This document shows positions 10,152 to 18,845 of a DNA stretch of 64,000 nucleotides, one piece after another (positions within the stretch are counted from its first letter, which is position 1; each line of letters begins with the position of its first letter). This DNA is from Janthinobacterium tructae. Lineage in GTDB: Bacteria > Pseudomonadota > Gammaproteobacteria > Burkholderiales > Burkholderiaceae_D. Where the stretch lies: contig NZ_CP041185.1 of assembly GCF_006517255.1 (NCBI RefSeq), positions 2,604,001 to 2,668,000 on the forward strand, given 5' to 3'. Under the pieces are notes generated by a model. The model saw only the letters and a list, made by a program, of their open reading frames with translations. It was not told where the DNA came from and made no database searches. Position numbers and translations under genes: made by a program.

Positions 10152-10895
10152 CTACTGCCGCAGCAGCGCCTTGAACGTCTGCGGCATCCACGGCCGTGCG
10201 GCCAGCATGAAGCTGATGGCCAGGCGCTCCTCACCAGGCAGGCGTGCGTCTTCCTGGTGCTGCTGCGAAAACTCCACCGCCACTTGCTTCAAACGCTCCA
10301 GCAAGGCCGCCGTGGATTTTTTCGACAGCATCACGTTCACCAGGCGCAGCAATTCTGTTTCACCGTCAAATTGCGAATTGAGATAATCGCCATACGCTTC
10401 CTTTTTGAAATAGGTATGAATCGGGCCATTCGGTATCCACGCAAACGTGCGCGCCACCAGCAGTTTGACCCGGTTATTCGGCAGCAGTTCCAGGAAACCG
10501 ATCTTGTCGAGGCGCAGCAAATATTTGACGGCTTGCGCCTCGCTGATGTCATAGATGGCGACGATCTGCTCCAGTGGCAACAGGTTCAAGGCGGACACGG
10601 CCACCACGAACAGCCGGGTGTCATCGATGATTTCCTTTTCCTGGGCATACGTCAGCCCGGTGATCAGGGTGGGCGTAGCCTGCGCCGTCTGCACGGCCAG
10701 CGCCAGCTGCTGGAAATCGCTGCCGATGGCGACCAGGATCTGGTCCAGTCGCTGCAGGGTAAATTGCTTTTGCGAAAACATCCGCTTGACACTGGCTTCG
10801 GACACGCCGATGCGCTGGGCCAGCTCGGCATAGGTGACGGCGCGCGCTTTCAACAGGCGTTTCAAGGCCTCGATCAGGGCGTGGGTTTGCGGCAT
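10152..10895 (-). CDS. Helix-turn-helix (XRE-like) transcriptional regulator
   Basis: 247 residues. Residues 9-62 form an XRE/Cro-type helix-turn-helix (VTYAELAQRIGVSEASVKRM, then FTLQRLDQILVAIG). The remaining ~180 residues are a predicted helical domain without a recognised ligand motif, perhaps with a second winged-helix-like part (LEQIVAIYDISEAQAVKYLLRLDKIG). It is divergent from the secreted-protein operon starting at 11056, and the 160-base gap contains paired CGCTAC/GTAGCG inverted repeats. Regulation of itself and of that operon is the simplest inference. Confidence 0.82.
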   Translation of the reverse strand: MPQTHALIEALKRLLKARAVTYAELAQRIGVSEASVKRMFSQKQFTLQRLDQILVAIGSDFQQLALAVQTAQATPTLITGLTYAQEKEIIDDTRLFVVAVSALNLLPLEQIVAIYDISEAQAVKYLLRLDKIGFLELLPNNRVKLLVARTFAWIPNGPIHTYFKKEAYGDYLNSQFDGETELLRLVNVMLSKKSTAALLERLKQVAVEFSQQHQEDARLPGEERLAISFMLAARPWMPQTFKALLRQ

Positions 10896-10938
10896 GCACT
10901 TCCTTTATAAAAATTGCATCGGTTCCAGCGGTAAAAAA

Positions 10939-10985
10939 GTAGCGCAATACGCTACCTGCGGTATGCCTGCCCGCTACGAGTAGCG
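10939..10985. promoter_or_regulatory. Paired inverted repeats, candidate operator
   Basis: Two dyads share one 6-mer: GTAGCG-N5-CGCTAC at 10939-10955 and CGCTAC-GA-GTAGCG at 10972-10985. They lie between the divergent HTH regulator and the secreted-protein operon, just upstream of a TACAAT -10-like hexamer at 11012-11017. Four half-sites in opposite arrangements look like a regulator-binding region. The assignment to the adjacent regulator is inferred from position. Confidence 0.5.
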
Positions 10986-11055
10986 TTTTCATTGACCAAT
11001 TGCCCTCAGTCTACAATGATGGCGTTGCCACTTGGCACACTTGAAGGAGAAACAC

Positions 11056-11478
11056 ATGAAACGCCTGCTGCCCCTCTGCCTGTCCCTGTCGCTGTTGACC
11101 TTCTCCATGACCGCTCCCGGCCTGGTCCATGCCGCCGCCTCGGAGAATCTGTCGAAAGGCTCGCAAAACCTCAGCCAGGGCTCCGCCGTCGTCGTCGCAG
11201 GTTCCATGTCGATGCTGGTCGCTTCCGGCCAGGTGGTCGTCGCCAGCGTGGAAACGGTGGGCGAAGGCATCGTCATCGTGCTGAAAGGCGCGTCCGAAGC
11301 GGGCGGCGCTTCCATCCAGATGAGCACGCAAGCAGCCAAGGGCCTGTCGCTGGCGGCCGGCACGGTAGTCAACGTGGTGGCGCTGTCCACCGGCCATATG
11401 CTGGTTCTTTCCGGCAAGGCCATCGCCTTTATTCCGAACGAACTGGGCAAGGCCCTGCTGCACCACTCCAAAGTGTAA
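11056..11478 (+). CDS. Small secreted protein, paralogue A
   Basis: 140 residues from the ATG at 11056, chosen for its AAGGAG site 7 bases upstream and the signal peptide that starts there (MKRLLPLCLSLSLLTFSM, cleavage near VHAA). The longer frame from 11032 adds eight unlikely residues. The mature part is small, Ala/Ser/Val-rich and ends with STGHMLVLSGKAIAFIPN then LLHHSKV. The next gene encodes a clear paralogue with the same C-terminal motif. I do not recognise a functional family; it is probably periplasmic. It is first in a three-gene unit with DUF2145. Confidence 0.8.
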   Translation: MKRLLPLCLSLSLLTFSMTAPGLVHAAASENLSKGSQNLSQGSAVVVAGSMSMLVASGQVVVASVETVGEGIVIVLKGASEAGGASIQMSTQAAKGLSLAAGTVVNVVALSTGHMLVLSGKAIAFIPNELGKALLHHSKV

Positions 11479-11485
11479 ATCAGCC

Positions 11486-11914
11486 ATGCAAAGCCACTAT
11501 CCCACGCAACATCTGCTCGCCATCGCCGTGCTGTGCGCGGCCAGCCTGACGGCCCAGGCCGCCAACTCCGACACCACCAACGCCTCCGACAGCGCCAGCA
11601 TGGCCTCGGCCATCGTGCTGGTCGGCTCCATGTCGGTGCTGGCCGCCGCCGGTGAAGTCGTCATCGACAAGGTGGAAGACGTGGCCGACGGCAGCGTCCT
11701 CGTGCTGAAAAGCGCAGCCAGGGGCGCGTCCTCCACCGCCACGGCCTCCGTCAAGCTGAGCCAGAAAGCCATGCAAGGCCTGCCGCTGGCAGCCGGCACG
11801 GTGGTCAAGGTGGTGGCTGTCTCGACGGGCCACATGCTGGTCCTGTCGGGCAAGGCCATCGCCTATGTGCCGAACTCGGCCGGCAATGCCATCCTCCACC
11901 ATTCGAAAGCGTGA
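11486..11914 (+). CDS. Small secreted protein, paralogue B
   Basis: 142 residues with a signal peptide (hydrophobic HLLAIAVLCAASLTAQAA). It shares with the preceding gene the segments IVLVGSMSVL, LPLAAGTVVKVVAVSTGHM and SGKAIAYVPN, and the end LLHHSK/ILHHSK. The pair therefore arose by tandem duplication and has since diverged, mostly in the N-terminal half. It lies 7 bases after paralogue A and 4 bases before the DUF2145 gene, consistent with one transcript. Function unknown; probably exported. Confidence 0.8.
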   Translation: MQSHYPTQHLLAIAVLCAASLTAQAANSDTTNASDSASMASAIVLVGSMSVLAAAGEVVIDKVEDVADGSVLVLKSAARGASSTATASVKLSQKAMQGLPLAAGTVVKVVAVSTGHMLVLSGKAIAYVPNSAGNAILHHSKA

Positions 11915-11918
11915 ACCC

Positions 11919-12704
11919 ATGAAACGCCTGACTGCCATGATCATCAGCCTGGCCCTGGCCGGCGCCGCCCATGCGGGGCGCTCGTGCGAGGAAAAACCAA
12001 CGGATGCGAGCACCCTCGTCAAATCGATGGAGCTGGCGCAAAAGACCCTGCAGGCGCTCGATGCCTCGGGCGCGCAAGTGGCGCTGGTGGCGCGCGCCGG
12101 GCAAGACCTGTCGAAGTACAATTTGCGCTACTCGCACATGGCGCTGGCCTGGCGCGACCACCCGAAAGGGCGCTGGCTGGTGGTGCATGAACTCAATGAG
12201 TGCGGCACGGCGGAATCGTCGCTGTACAACGAAGGCTTGGGCAATTTCTTCATGGACGATGTGTTCATGTATGAAACCCTGATCCTGATTCCTGGCCAGG
12301 ATACGCAGCAGCAACTGGCGCGCCTGCTGACCAGCAACACGCCCAAGCGTCTGCATGAGCCGCACTACAATATGCTGGCCTACCCGTTTTCCACCAAGTA
12401 TCAGAACTCGAACCAATGGGTGCTGGAAACCCTGGCCGCGGCCAGCAACGAGCCTGGCAAGATCGAAACGCGCGCCGAAGCGCAAGGCTGGCTGCGCAGC
12501 GCCAGCTACGCGCCGCAAACGCTCAGCATCCCCGCCGCCACGCGCCTGGGCGCGCGCATGTTCCGTGCCAATATCGCTTTCGACGATCACCCGTTCGAGC
12601 GTCGCATGACGCGCCAGATCGACGTCGTCAGCGTCGACTCCATCGTGCGCTTCATGCGCCAGCGCGAACCGAAGGCGCAGGAAATCGTGGTGAGGGGAAA
12701 TTAA
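11919..12704 (+). CDS. DUF2145 exported protein
   Basis: 261 residues. The ATG at 11919 starts a signal peptide (MKRLTAMIISLALAGAAHA); upstream in-frame codons overlap the preceding gene and are rejected. The body has the DUF2145 pattern: LRYSHMALAWRDHP, WLVVHELNECGTAESSLY, EGLGNFFMDD. The conserved His and Cys in that pattern resemble a papain-like/NlpC-type active-site arrangement, but this is only suggestive. It is the third gene of the secreted operon. Its stop overlaps by 4 bases the stop of the convergent AbrB-type gene. Confidence 0.85.
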   Translation: MKRLTAMIISLALAGAAHAGRSCEEKPTDASTLVKSMELAQKTLQALDASGAQVALVARAGQDLSKYNLRYSHMALAWRDHPKGRWLVVHELNECGTAESSLYNEGLGNFFMDDVFMYETLILIPGQDTQQQLARLLTSNTPKRLHEPHYNMLAYPFSTKYQNSNQWVLETLAAASNEPGKIETRAEAQGWLRSASYAPQTLSIPAATRLGARMFRANIAFDDHPFERRMTRQIDVVSVDSIVRFMRQREPKAQEIVVRGN

Positions 12705-13747
12705 GGACGTTGCAGCAGGCGAAATAGCGGACCGATCAGCAAGACCAGCACCACCATGCGCGCCACGTGAAAGGCTGTGACGATGGGCACGCCCAGATGC
12801 AAGGTCTTGGCCGTCAGCGACATCTCGGCGATACCACCGGGTGAGGCGGCCAGGATCGCCGTGCCGGGGTGGATGCCCATCCAGTGCGACAAGCCCAGAC
12901 CGAAGGCGGCCGCCAGCAACAGCATGAGCATGGTGCTCACGGCCACGCCCACCAGGTAGCGGGGCGCCGCATGCAGGAAGGCTGGGCTGAAGCGCGTGCC
13001 CAAGGCAATGCCGATGAACAGCTGGCCCGCGCGTATTATCCATTCTGGCAGGCGCGACAGATGGATGCCGCACGCGGTCAGCAGCAGCGCGGCCAGCAGC
13101 GGGCCGATGACCCAGGCGTTGGGCAGCCTGGCCCGTTTGCATGCGAGGGCCGCCAGCACCGTGATACCGAGCAGCAGCGCCAACCCGCCATAGTCGACCA
13201 GCGCGGCGCCGGGAACGAAGCTTTCATGCCCCGCCGCCAGGCCATGGCTGCCCCAGTAGCGCACGCCGAACGGGATCGTCGCCACTACCAGCATCATGCG
13301 CAGGCTGTGCGCCGCGGCGACCTTGCCCACATCGGCGCCATGGCGCTCGCTCTGTACCGCCATCTCGGATGCGCCGCCCACCGCCATGGCAAAGAAGGCG
13401 GTGGCATGGTCGACACCGGAGAGGCGCCGTAGCCGCATGGCGCCAGAAGCTCCCAGCGCCAGCGCGAACAACACGGTGCCGGCGATCCACGGCGTGTAGA
13501 CAGTGAGCACGGCCAGCACGGGTGCCGTGAAATACAGGCCCAGGGCCGTGCCGATGGCCCACTGCCCCGCTTCGCGCACGCGCACGGGGCAGGCCAGTTC
13601 GCGCCCCGCCAGGCGCAGCCCGGCCGTGGCGAACAGGGGGCCGATCATCCACGGCAGCGGCGTATGCAGCCACAGGCAGATGGCGGCACCAGCCAGGCCG
13701 GCGGCCAGGACGGCACCGACGGCGCGCCAGCGTGGCCACCTCGTCAC
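12701..13747 (-). CDS. AbrB family (PF05145-type) membrane protein
   Basis: 348 residues with about 10 hydrophobic segments in two similar halves (LPWMIGPLFATAGLRLAG in the first, LPNAWVIGPLLAALLLTACG in the second), which is the AbrB-duplication membrane family. Some members are labelled ammonia monooxygenase or regulator of aidB expression; neither name is well grounded. The start is GTG at 13747, 2 bases after the ABC ATPase stop, with no better ATG before the first membrane segment. It appears to be the last gene of the porin/ABC unit, so a transport-related role is plausible. Confidence 0.83.
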   Translation of the reverse strand: MTRWPRWRAVGAVLAAGLAGAAICLWLHTPLPWMIGPLFATAGLRLAGRELACPVRVREAGQWAIGTALGLYFTAPVLAVLTVYTPWIAGTVLFALALGASGAMRLRRLSGVDHATAFFAMAVGGASEMAVQSERHGADVGKVAAAHSLRMMLVVATIPFGVRYWGSHGLAAGHESFVPGAALVDYGGLALLLGITVLAALACKRARLPNAWVIGPLLAALLLTACGIHLSRLPEWIIRAGQLFIGIALGTRFSPAFLHAAPRYLVGVAVSTMLMLLLAAAFGLGLSHWMGIHPGTAILAASPGGIAEMSLTAKTLHLGVPIVTAFHVARMVVLVLLIGPLFRLLQRP

Positions 13748-13749
13748 CG

Positions 13750-14823
13750 TTAAAACACCCAGAGTTTATCGGCCGGCATGTGCAGCCAGTACTTGCCCGC
13801 TTCGAGCTTGTGGCGCGAATACGCGCGCAGGCTGATATTCTCGGCTCCGCCGCGTTCGAACAGGCATTCCCAGCGGTCGCCCAGGTACATGCAGGTCAGC
13901 AGCGGCAGTTCGATGGCGTTGTCGACCTGCGTGGCGCTGATCTTCACCTCCTCGACGCGGATCATGGTGGTCACGTCCGTGCCCACGTTGGCGCCGCGCG
14001 CCACGCCCTGCATGGAGGCGCCGTCGATCAGCAAGCGCACCTGATTGCCATCGCGCTGCACCACCTTGCCGGGCAGGCGGTTGTTACTGCCCATGAATTC
14101 GGCCGTAAACAGGGTGTCGGGCGTTTCATACATGCTTTGCGGCGTGCCCTGCTGCTCGATCTTGCCGTTATTCAGTAGCAGGATGCGGTCGGAAATGGCC
14201 ATCGCCTCGCCCTGATCATGCGTCACCATCAGGGCCGACAGGCCCAGGCGCACGATCAGTTCGCGCAGGAAGGCGCGCGCTTCCTCGCGCAGCTTGGCGT
14301 CCAGGTTCGACAGCGGTTCGTCGAGCAGGATCACGGGCGGGTTGTACACCAGTGCGCGGGCGATCGCCACGCGCTGCTGCTGGCCGCCTGACAGCTGATG
14401 CGGATAGCGTTCGCCCAGGTGCCCCAGGCCCAGCTGCGTCAGCACTTCCTTGATGCGCGCGGCGATCTCCGTGCTGCCCATCTTGCGCAATTTGAGGCCA
14501 TAGGCGACGTTGTCGAACACGGTCTTGTGCGGCCACAGCGCATACGACTGGAACACCAGTCCCAGGTTGCGATGCTCGGCTGGCATCTCGAAGTGTTTCG
14601 CGCCATCGTAGACATTGCGCTCGCCGATCTGGATGGTGCCCGCCTTCGGGCTTTCCAGACCGGCGACGGCGCGCAGCAAGGTGGTCTTGCCGCTGCCCGA
14701 AGGCCCCAGCAAGGCGACCACTTCGCCTTTTTTCAGGTGCATCGAAACACCCTTCAGTATCTGGTTGGCGGCAGCGCCGGTGCCGTAGTCCAGGTGCAAT
14801 TCATTGACGGTCAGTTCATTCAT
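13750..14823 (-). CDS. ABC transporter ATP-binding protein (FbpC/PotA-like)
   Basis: 357 residues. The ATPase has Walker A GPSGSGKT (about 40-47), Q-loop FQSYALWP, signature LSGGQQQR, Walker B VILLDEPLSNLD and switch MVTHDQGE. A C-terminal TOBE-like region follows (about 260-350). It powers the double permease encoded 22 bases upstream. The family includes ferric-iron, polyamine, phosphonate and sugar-phosphate importers, so the substrate cannot be read from this subunit. Confidence 0.93.
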   Translation of the reverse strand: MNELTVNELHLDYGTGAAANQILKGVSMHLKKGEVVALLGPSGSGKTTLLRAVAGLESPKAGTIQIGERNVYDGAKHFEMPAEHRNLGLVFQSYALWPHKTVFDNVAYGLKLRKMGSTEIAARIKEVLTQLGLGHLGERYPHQLSGGQQQRVAIARALVYNPPVILLDEPLSNLDAKLREEARAFLRELIVRLGLSALMVTHDQGEAMAISDRILLLNNGKIEQQGTPQSMYETPDTLFTAEFMGSNNRLPGKVVQRDGNQVRLLIDGASMQGVARGANVGTDVTTMIRVEEVKISATQVDNAIELPLLTCMYLGDRWECLFERGGAENISLRAYSRHKLEAGKYWLHMPADKLWVF

Positions 14824-14845
14824 GATGTGGTCTCAGTCTTTGTAT

Positions 14846-16636
14846 TTAGTTATGCAACTTCACGCCGAAGCGCAGCGCGATGCCCAGGCCGATGGCCACC
14901 AGGGTGATATTGATGAAGGACAGTGCCGCCACCAGGTCGGTCGAGCCGCCGGCCCACAGCGATACCAGCATGGCGCCGATCACTTCCGTGCCCGGCGAGA
15001 GCAGGTACACGCCCGTCGAATATTCGCGCTCGAAGATCAGGAAGACCATCAGCCAGGCGCCCAGCAAACCGTATTTGATCAGCGGCAGGGTGACGTCGCG
15101 CGTCACCTGGCCGCGATTGGCGCCGACGGCGCGCGCCGCCTCTTCCAGTTCCGGCCCCACCTGCAGCAGCGCGGTGGAAATGAGGCGCATGCCGTAGGCC
15201 ATCCACACCACCGAATACGCCAGCCACAGGGCGAAGATGGTCGAACGCACTTCGCGCAGCACGGGGATCACATGGCCGCTCAGCCACAGGGCCACGCCGT
15301 TGTCCATGCCTTTCAACATGCCGTCCAGCCAGGCCGGCACGAACAGGAACACCCACAGGAAGGACAGGCCGGCCAGCAGGCCCGGAACGGCGCGTGGCAC
15401 CAGCACGCTGTAGTCGAGCAGGCGCGTGATGCCGTCCTGCTTGCGGTGCATGGCCAGCGCGATGAAGCTGTAGCAACCCACGGCCAGCGCGCCGCCGACG
15501 ACGCCGATCAGGATGGTGTTGACGATGCCGCGCACCAGCGACGGCTGGTCGAAAATGTCGCGGAAATGCTGCAGGGTCAGCACGTCGGCCAGGTGCACGC
15601 CTTCGCCCCAGTACTGCACGAAGGAGCGCAGCACGATACCCGTCAACGGCAGGATGATGGTGAAGATCAGCCAGCCCGCCAGCAAGGCAAAGGCCAGCCA
15701 CTTCCAGCGGCCCAGCGGCATGGCCTTGCTGCGCGCGCCCTTGCCCTTGATCGACACATACTTGTTGGCAGACTTGAGCAGCCAGCGCTGTATCATCACC
15801 AGCGGCATGGTCACCATCACCAGGCAGACGGCGACGGCAGCCATCAGGTGGTACGACGGCGTACCGAGCTTGTTGGTCAGCTTGTACAGATAGGTCGGCA
15901 GCACCAGATGGCCTTCCGGATCACCGAGCACCAGCACCAGGCCGAACACTTCGAAGCCGAGGAAAAACACCAGCACGCCCGCATACGCGAGCGCCGGCAT
16001 GATCATCGGCAGCGATACATTGAGCATCACCTGGATCGGCGAGGCGCCCGCCACGCGGGCCGCTTCCTCGACATCGGAACCGAGGCTTTTCAGTGCCGAC
16101 GAGGCATACAGGTAGACGTGCGGCACGTGCGTCAGGCCGGCGATGATGACGATGCTGGTGAACGAGTAAATATTCCAGGGCACGAAGCCGAGCAGCTCCT
16201 TGGCCCAGATCGAGTAAAAGCCCACGGGCCCCATCGAGACGACGTAGCCAAAGCCCATCACCATCGGCGAGACAAAGATCGGTACCAGCAGCATGGGCGC
16301 CACCCAGCCGCGTCCCGGCAAGTCGGTGCGCACCATCAGGAAGGCCAGCATGCCGCCCAGCGGCACGGCGATGACGGTCAGGCCGAAGGCCAGCATCAGG
16401 CCATTCTTGAAGGCCATGGCGAAATCGGGATCATCGAAGATGAAACGGTAAGAGTCAAAGCCGAATTCGCGTACCGGCATGAAAAACGGCGCGTTCAAAA
16501 AGCTCTGGTAAAAAATCAGGAACAGCGGCAGGAAAATGGCGATCAGCGTGATCGTCACGACCACGCCGCGCGACCAGTTCAGGCGCGACAAGGGAGAGCG
16601 CGACCGTGCAGGCAGCGGCAAGATGGCAGTTTGCAT
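14846..16636 (-). CDS. ABC transporter permease, fused double domain (FbpB/AfuB-like)
   Basis: 596 residues with two binding-protein-dependent permease domains in tandem, about 12 transmembrane helices. EAA-type loops occur in each half: EEAARVAGASPIQVMLNVSL in the first and EEAARAVGANRGQVTRDVTL in the second. The fused arrangement is usual for FbpB/AfuB-type importers. It sits between the binding protein (78 bases upstream) and the ATPase (22 bases downstream), giving a complete importer. Confidence 0.93.
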   Translation of the reverse strand: MQTAILPLPARSRSPLSRLNWSRGVVVTITLIAIFLPLFLIFYQSFLNAPFFMPVREFGFDSYRFIFDDPDFAMAFKNGLMLAFGLTVIAVPLGGMLAFLMVRTDLPGRGWVAPMLLVPIFVSPMVMGFGYVVSMGPVGFYSIWAKELLGFVPWNIYSFTSIVIIAGLTHVPHVYLYASSALKSLGSDVEEAARVAGASPIQVMLNVSLPMIMPALAYAGVLVFFLGFEVFGLVLVLGDPEGHLVLPTYLYKLTNKLGTPSYHLMAAVAVCLVMVTMPLVMIQRWLLKSANKYVSIKGKGARSKAMPLGRWKWLAFALLAGWLIFTIILPLTGIVLRSFVQYWGEGVHLADVLTLQHFRDIFDQPSLVRGIVNTILIGVVGGALAVGCYSFIALAMHRKQDGITRLLDYSVLVPRAVPGLLAGLSFLWVFLFVPAWLDGMLKGMDNGVALWLSGHVIPVLREVRSTIFALWLAYSVVWMAYGMRLISTALLQVGPELEEAARAVGANRGQVTRDVTLPLIKYGLLGAWLMVFLIFEREYSTGVYLLSPGTEVIGAMLVSLWAGGSTDLVAALSFINITLVAIGLGIALRFGVKLHN

Positions 16637-16714
16637 GATGAATCCAATGAATGAAGGGTGCTGCGTGTGCCCGCAAGCCAGGCTCGCGGGCGGCCAAGAC
16701 GGCGTTGGCTATTC

Positions 16715-17812
16715 CTATTTCTTGCCGGCTGTTTCTTTCCACTGTTTCAGGAAGGCCATGCGCTTGGCCGGTCCCAGAAATTGCAGGATGATCGGGTGCA
16801 CGGGAATCGGCTTGACGTTGGCCGCGCCGATTTGCTTGATCAGGTCAGCCGACGTGGTTTCGCCCGTGACGTCGGCGCGGATGGCGAACAGCTTGGCGCC
16901 GTTGGCGATGATGGTCTGGCCGCGGTGCGACAGGATGTAATCGAGCCACAGCTTGCTGGCGTTGACGTTCTTCGCGTTCTTGTTGATGAACTGCACGCGC
17001 GACAGGATCAGGGTGTAATCCTTGGGCAGCACCACGCCGATCGATGGGTCGGTCTTGGCGCGCACCAGGGCATAAGAGCCCAGTACGTTGTAACCGATCA
17101 GGTTTTCACCCGACGAGATACGCTCCATCATGGTGCCCGTCGACGACTGCACGCGCACCTTGGCGGTACCAAACGCATTTTCCAGCGCCAGGAATTGCGG
17201 ATACTCCTTGGCATCCTGCGCCATGAACATGAAGCCCACGCCCGACTTTTCGATGTCGTAGGTGGTGACCTTGTCCTTGAATTTCGGCGTGGCGATCAGC
17301 TTGACGAAGTCATCGTGGTTCTTCGGCACTTCCTTGGGGTCGAGCAAACGCTTGTTGTAGACGATGGCGGCCGGCTCGAACGTGGTGCCATAAGCCTGGT
17401 CATCCCACATGGCCCAGCCTGGAATTTTCGCCGCTTCGACGGATTTGTACTTGAGCGCGTAGCCATCGGAGGCCAGGCGCATCTGCAGGTCCATCGCGGA
17501 CGACCACATCACGTCGGCAGTGTTGCCGCCCGCCGCCACTTCGGAAATGAAGCGGTTGTACACTTCGGTGGAATTCATGTCGTTGTATTCGACCGAAATG
17601 CCCGGATACAGGGCGCTGAAGTCCTTGATCAGCGGCGCGGCGGCCTTGCTGTCGGTGGCGCTGTAGATCACCACCTTGCCTTCCTTCTTGGCCGCGTCGA
17701 CGATCTTCTGGTAATCGGCCGGATAGCCGGGCGGCACTTGCGCAACAGCGGCGCCGGCCAGGCTGGCAAACGCGGTGGCAATGGCGGCTTGAAGCAGGGT
17801 CTTGGTTTGCAT
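16715..17812 (-). CDS. ABC transporter periplasmic substrate-binding protein (AfuA/FbpA-like)
   Basis: 365 residues with a signal peptide (AIATAFASLAGAAVAQVPP) and a type II periplasmic-binding fold. GGAGAC lies 4 bases before the ATG on the reverse strand. It resembles proteins annotated as Fe(3+)-binding, but the tandem tyrosine pair of true FbpA is not apparent. The equivalent region reads NLIGYNVLGSYALV, more like members that bind anionic organic ligands such as sugar phosphates. Substrate is therefore open: ferric complexes, phosphorylated or carboxylated compounds. Confidence 0.88.
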   Translation of the reverse strand: MQTKTLLQAAIATAFASLAGAAVAQVPPGYPADYQKIVDAAKKEGKVVIYSATDSKAAAPLIKDFSALYPGISVEYNDMNSTEVYNRFISEVAAGGNTADVMWSSAMDLQMRLASDGYALKYKSVEAAKIPGWAMWDDQAYGTTFEPAAIVYNKRLLDPKEVPKNHDDFVKLIATPKFKDKVTTYDIEKSGVGFMFMAQDAKEYPQFLALENAFGTAKVRVQSSTGTMMERISSGENLIGYNVLGSYALVRAKTDPSIGVVLPKDYTLILSRVQFINKNAKNVNASKLWLDYILSHRGQTIIANGAKLFAIRADVTGETTSADLIKQIGAANVKPIPVHPIILQFLGPAKRMAFLKQWKETAGKK

Positions 17813-17858
17813 GGGGTTGTCTCCGTCTGTGAAATAGTTTTTTTAAATGGAATGCCGT

Positions 17859-18842
17859 TCAGCGCATCAGGCCAAGCTCATTCGCCTGCCTCGCATACTC
17901 GTCGACCGCCTTCCTGACATACGCGGTCAGCTTCGGCCCCGTCAGGGCGAACGGGTACAGGCCTGCCTGCGCGCGCCATTCGGCGAACTGCGGCGTGGCC
18001 ATCGCACGCTCAAAGGTGGCCACCCAGCGCTGATAGTCCGCCTCGGGCACCTGCGGCCCCATCCACACGCCGCGGATGATGGGCCAGACCACGTCGACGC
18101 CCTGCTCGCGCGCCGTCGGCACACCGGCCAGCACGCCGGGCAGGCGTTTTTCCGACAGCACCGCCAGCACGCGCGCATGGTTGGCGCTGGCGTTCAGGGT
18201 GGCCTCCGACGTGTCGCCCGAGACCACCTGCACATAGTCGGCCTGCATCGCCGTAAACACTTCGCCGCCGCCTTCGAGGGCGACGAAGCGCAGCACTTTC
18301 GGGTCGATGCCGGCATGGCGCGCCACCAGCGCCATCTTCAGCCAGTCCTGGCTGCCGATGGTGCCGGAGACGCCGATCAGCACCTTGTCCGGATGCTGGC
18401 GCAGCGCGGCGATCAGGTCGGCCAGGCTCTTGTAGGGCGAATCGCTGCGCACGGCGATCATGCCGTAGTCGGCGCCCAGCGCCGCCACCCAGCGCACGTC
18501 GCCCGCCTTGGCATTGCCGAACTTGCCCTGCGCCAGATTGAGCAGCGAGCCGCCCGAAAAGGCCACCAGGGTGTTCGCTTCCGCGCGGCGGCGCTGCGAG
18601 CCCATCGAATGCCAGGCCACCGCGCCGATGCCGCCGGGCAGATAACTGATGCGCATTGGGCCCGCCACGCCGGCCACGCTCTCCTGCCCCAGGCCTTTTT
18701 TCGCCAGCTTGCACGTCAGGTCCATGGCGCCGCCCGGTTTGGACGGCACCACGCACTCGACCGGCGCTGGCGTAGCCACCTGTGCCCCGGCAAAAACGGG
18801 CAGCAGGCATGGCAGCAACAGAAGGGAGCGCAGCATGGTCAT
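17859..18842 (-). CDS. TctC/Bug-family periplasmic binding protein
   Basis: 327 residues with a signal peptide (SLLLLPCLLPVFAGAQVA) and TctC/Bug features: CVVPSKPGGAMDLTCKL near the N-terminus and a central ALRQHPDKVLIGVSGTIGSQ. Bug proteins bind carboxylates. No tctA or tctB membrane subunits are present in the window, so it either serves a transporter elsewhere or acts as an extracytoplasmic sensor for the neighbouring TctE kinase, as shown for BctC with BctDE in Bordetella. It is 3 bases downstream of the porin gene and 46 bases upstream of the ABC binding-protein gene. Confidence 0.88.
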   Translation of the reverse strand: MTMLRSLLLLPCLLPVFAGAQVATPAPVECVVPSKPGGAMDLTCKLAKKGLGQESVAGVAGPMRISYLPGGIGAVAWHSMGSQRRRAEANTLVAFSGGSLLNLAQGKFGNAKAGDVRWVAALGADYGMIAVRSDSPYKSLADLIAALRQHPDKVLIGVSGTIGSQDWLKMALVARHAGIDPKVLRFVALEGGGEVFTAMQADYVQVVSGDTSEATLNASANHARVLAVLSEKRLPGVLAGVPTAREQGVDVVWPIIRGVWMGPQVPEADYQRWVATFERAMATPQFAEWRAQAGLYPFALTGPKLTAYVRKAVDEYARQANELGLMR

Positions 18843-18845
18843 GGC

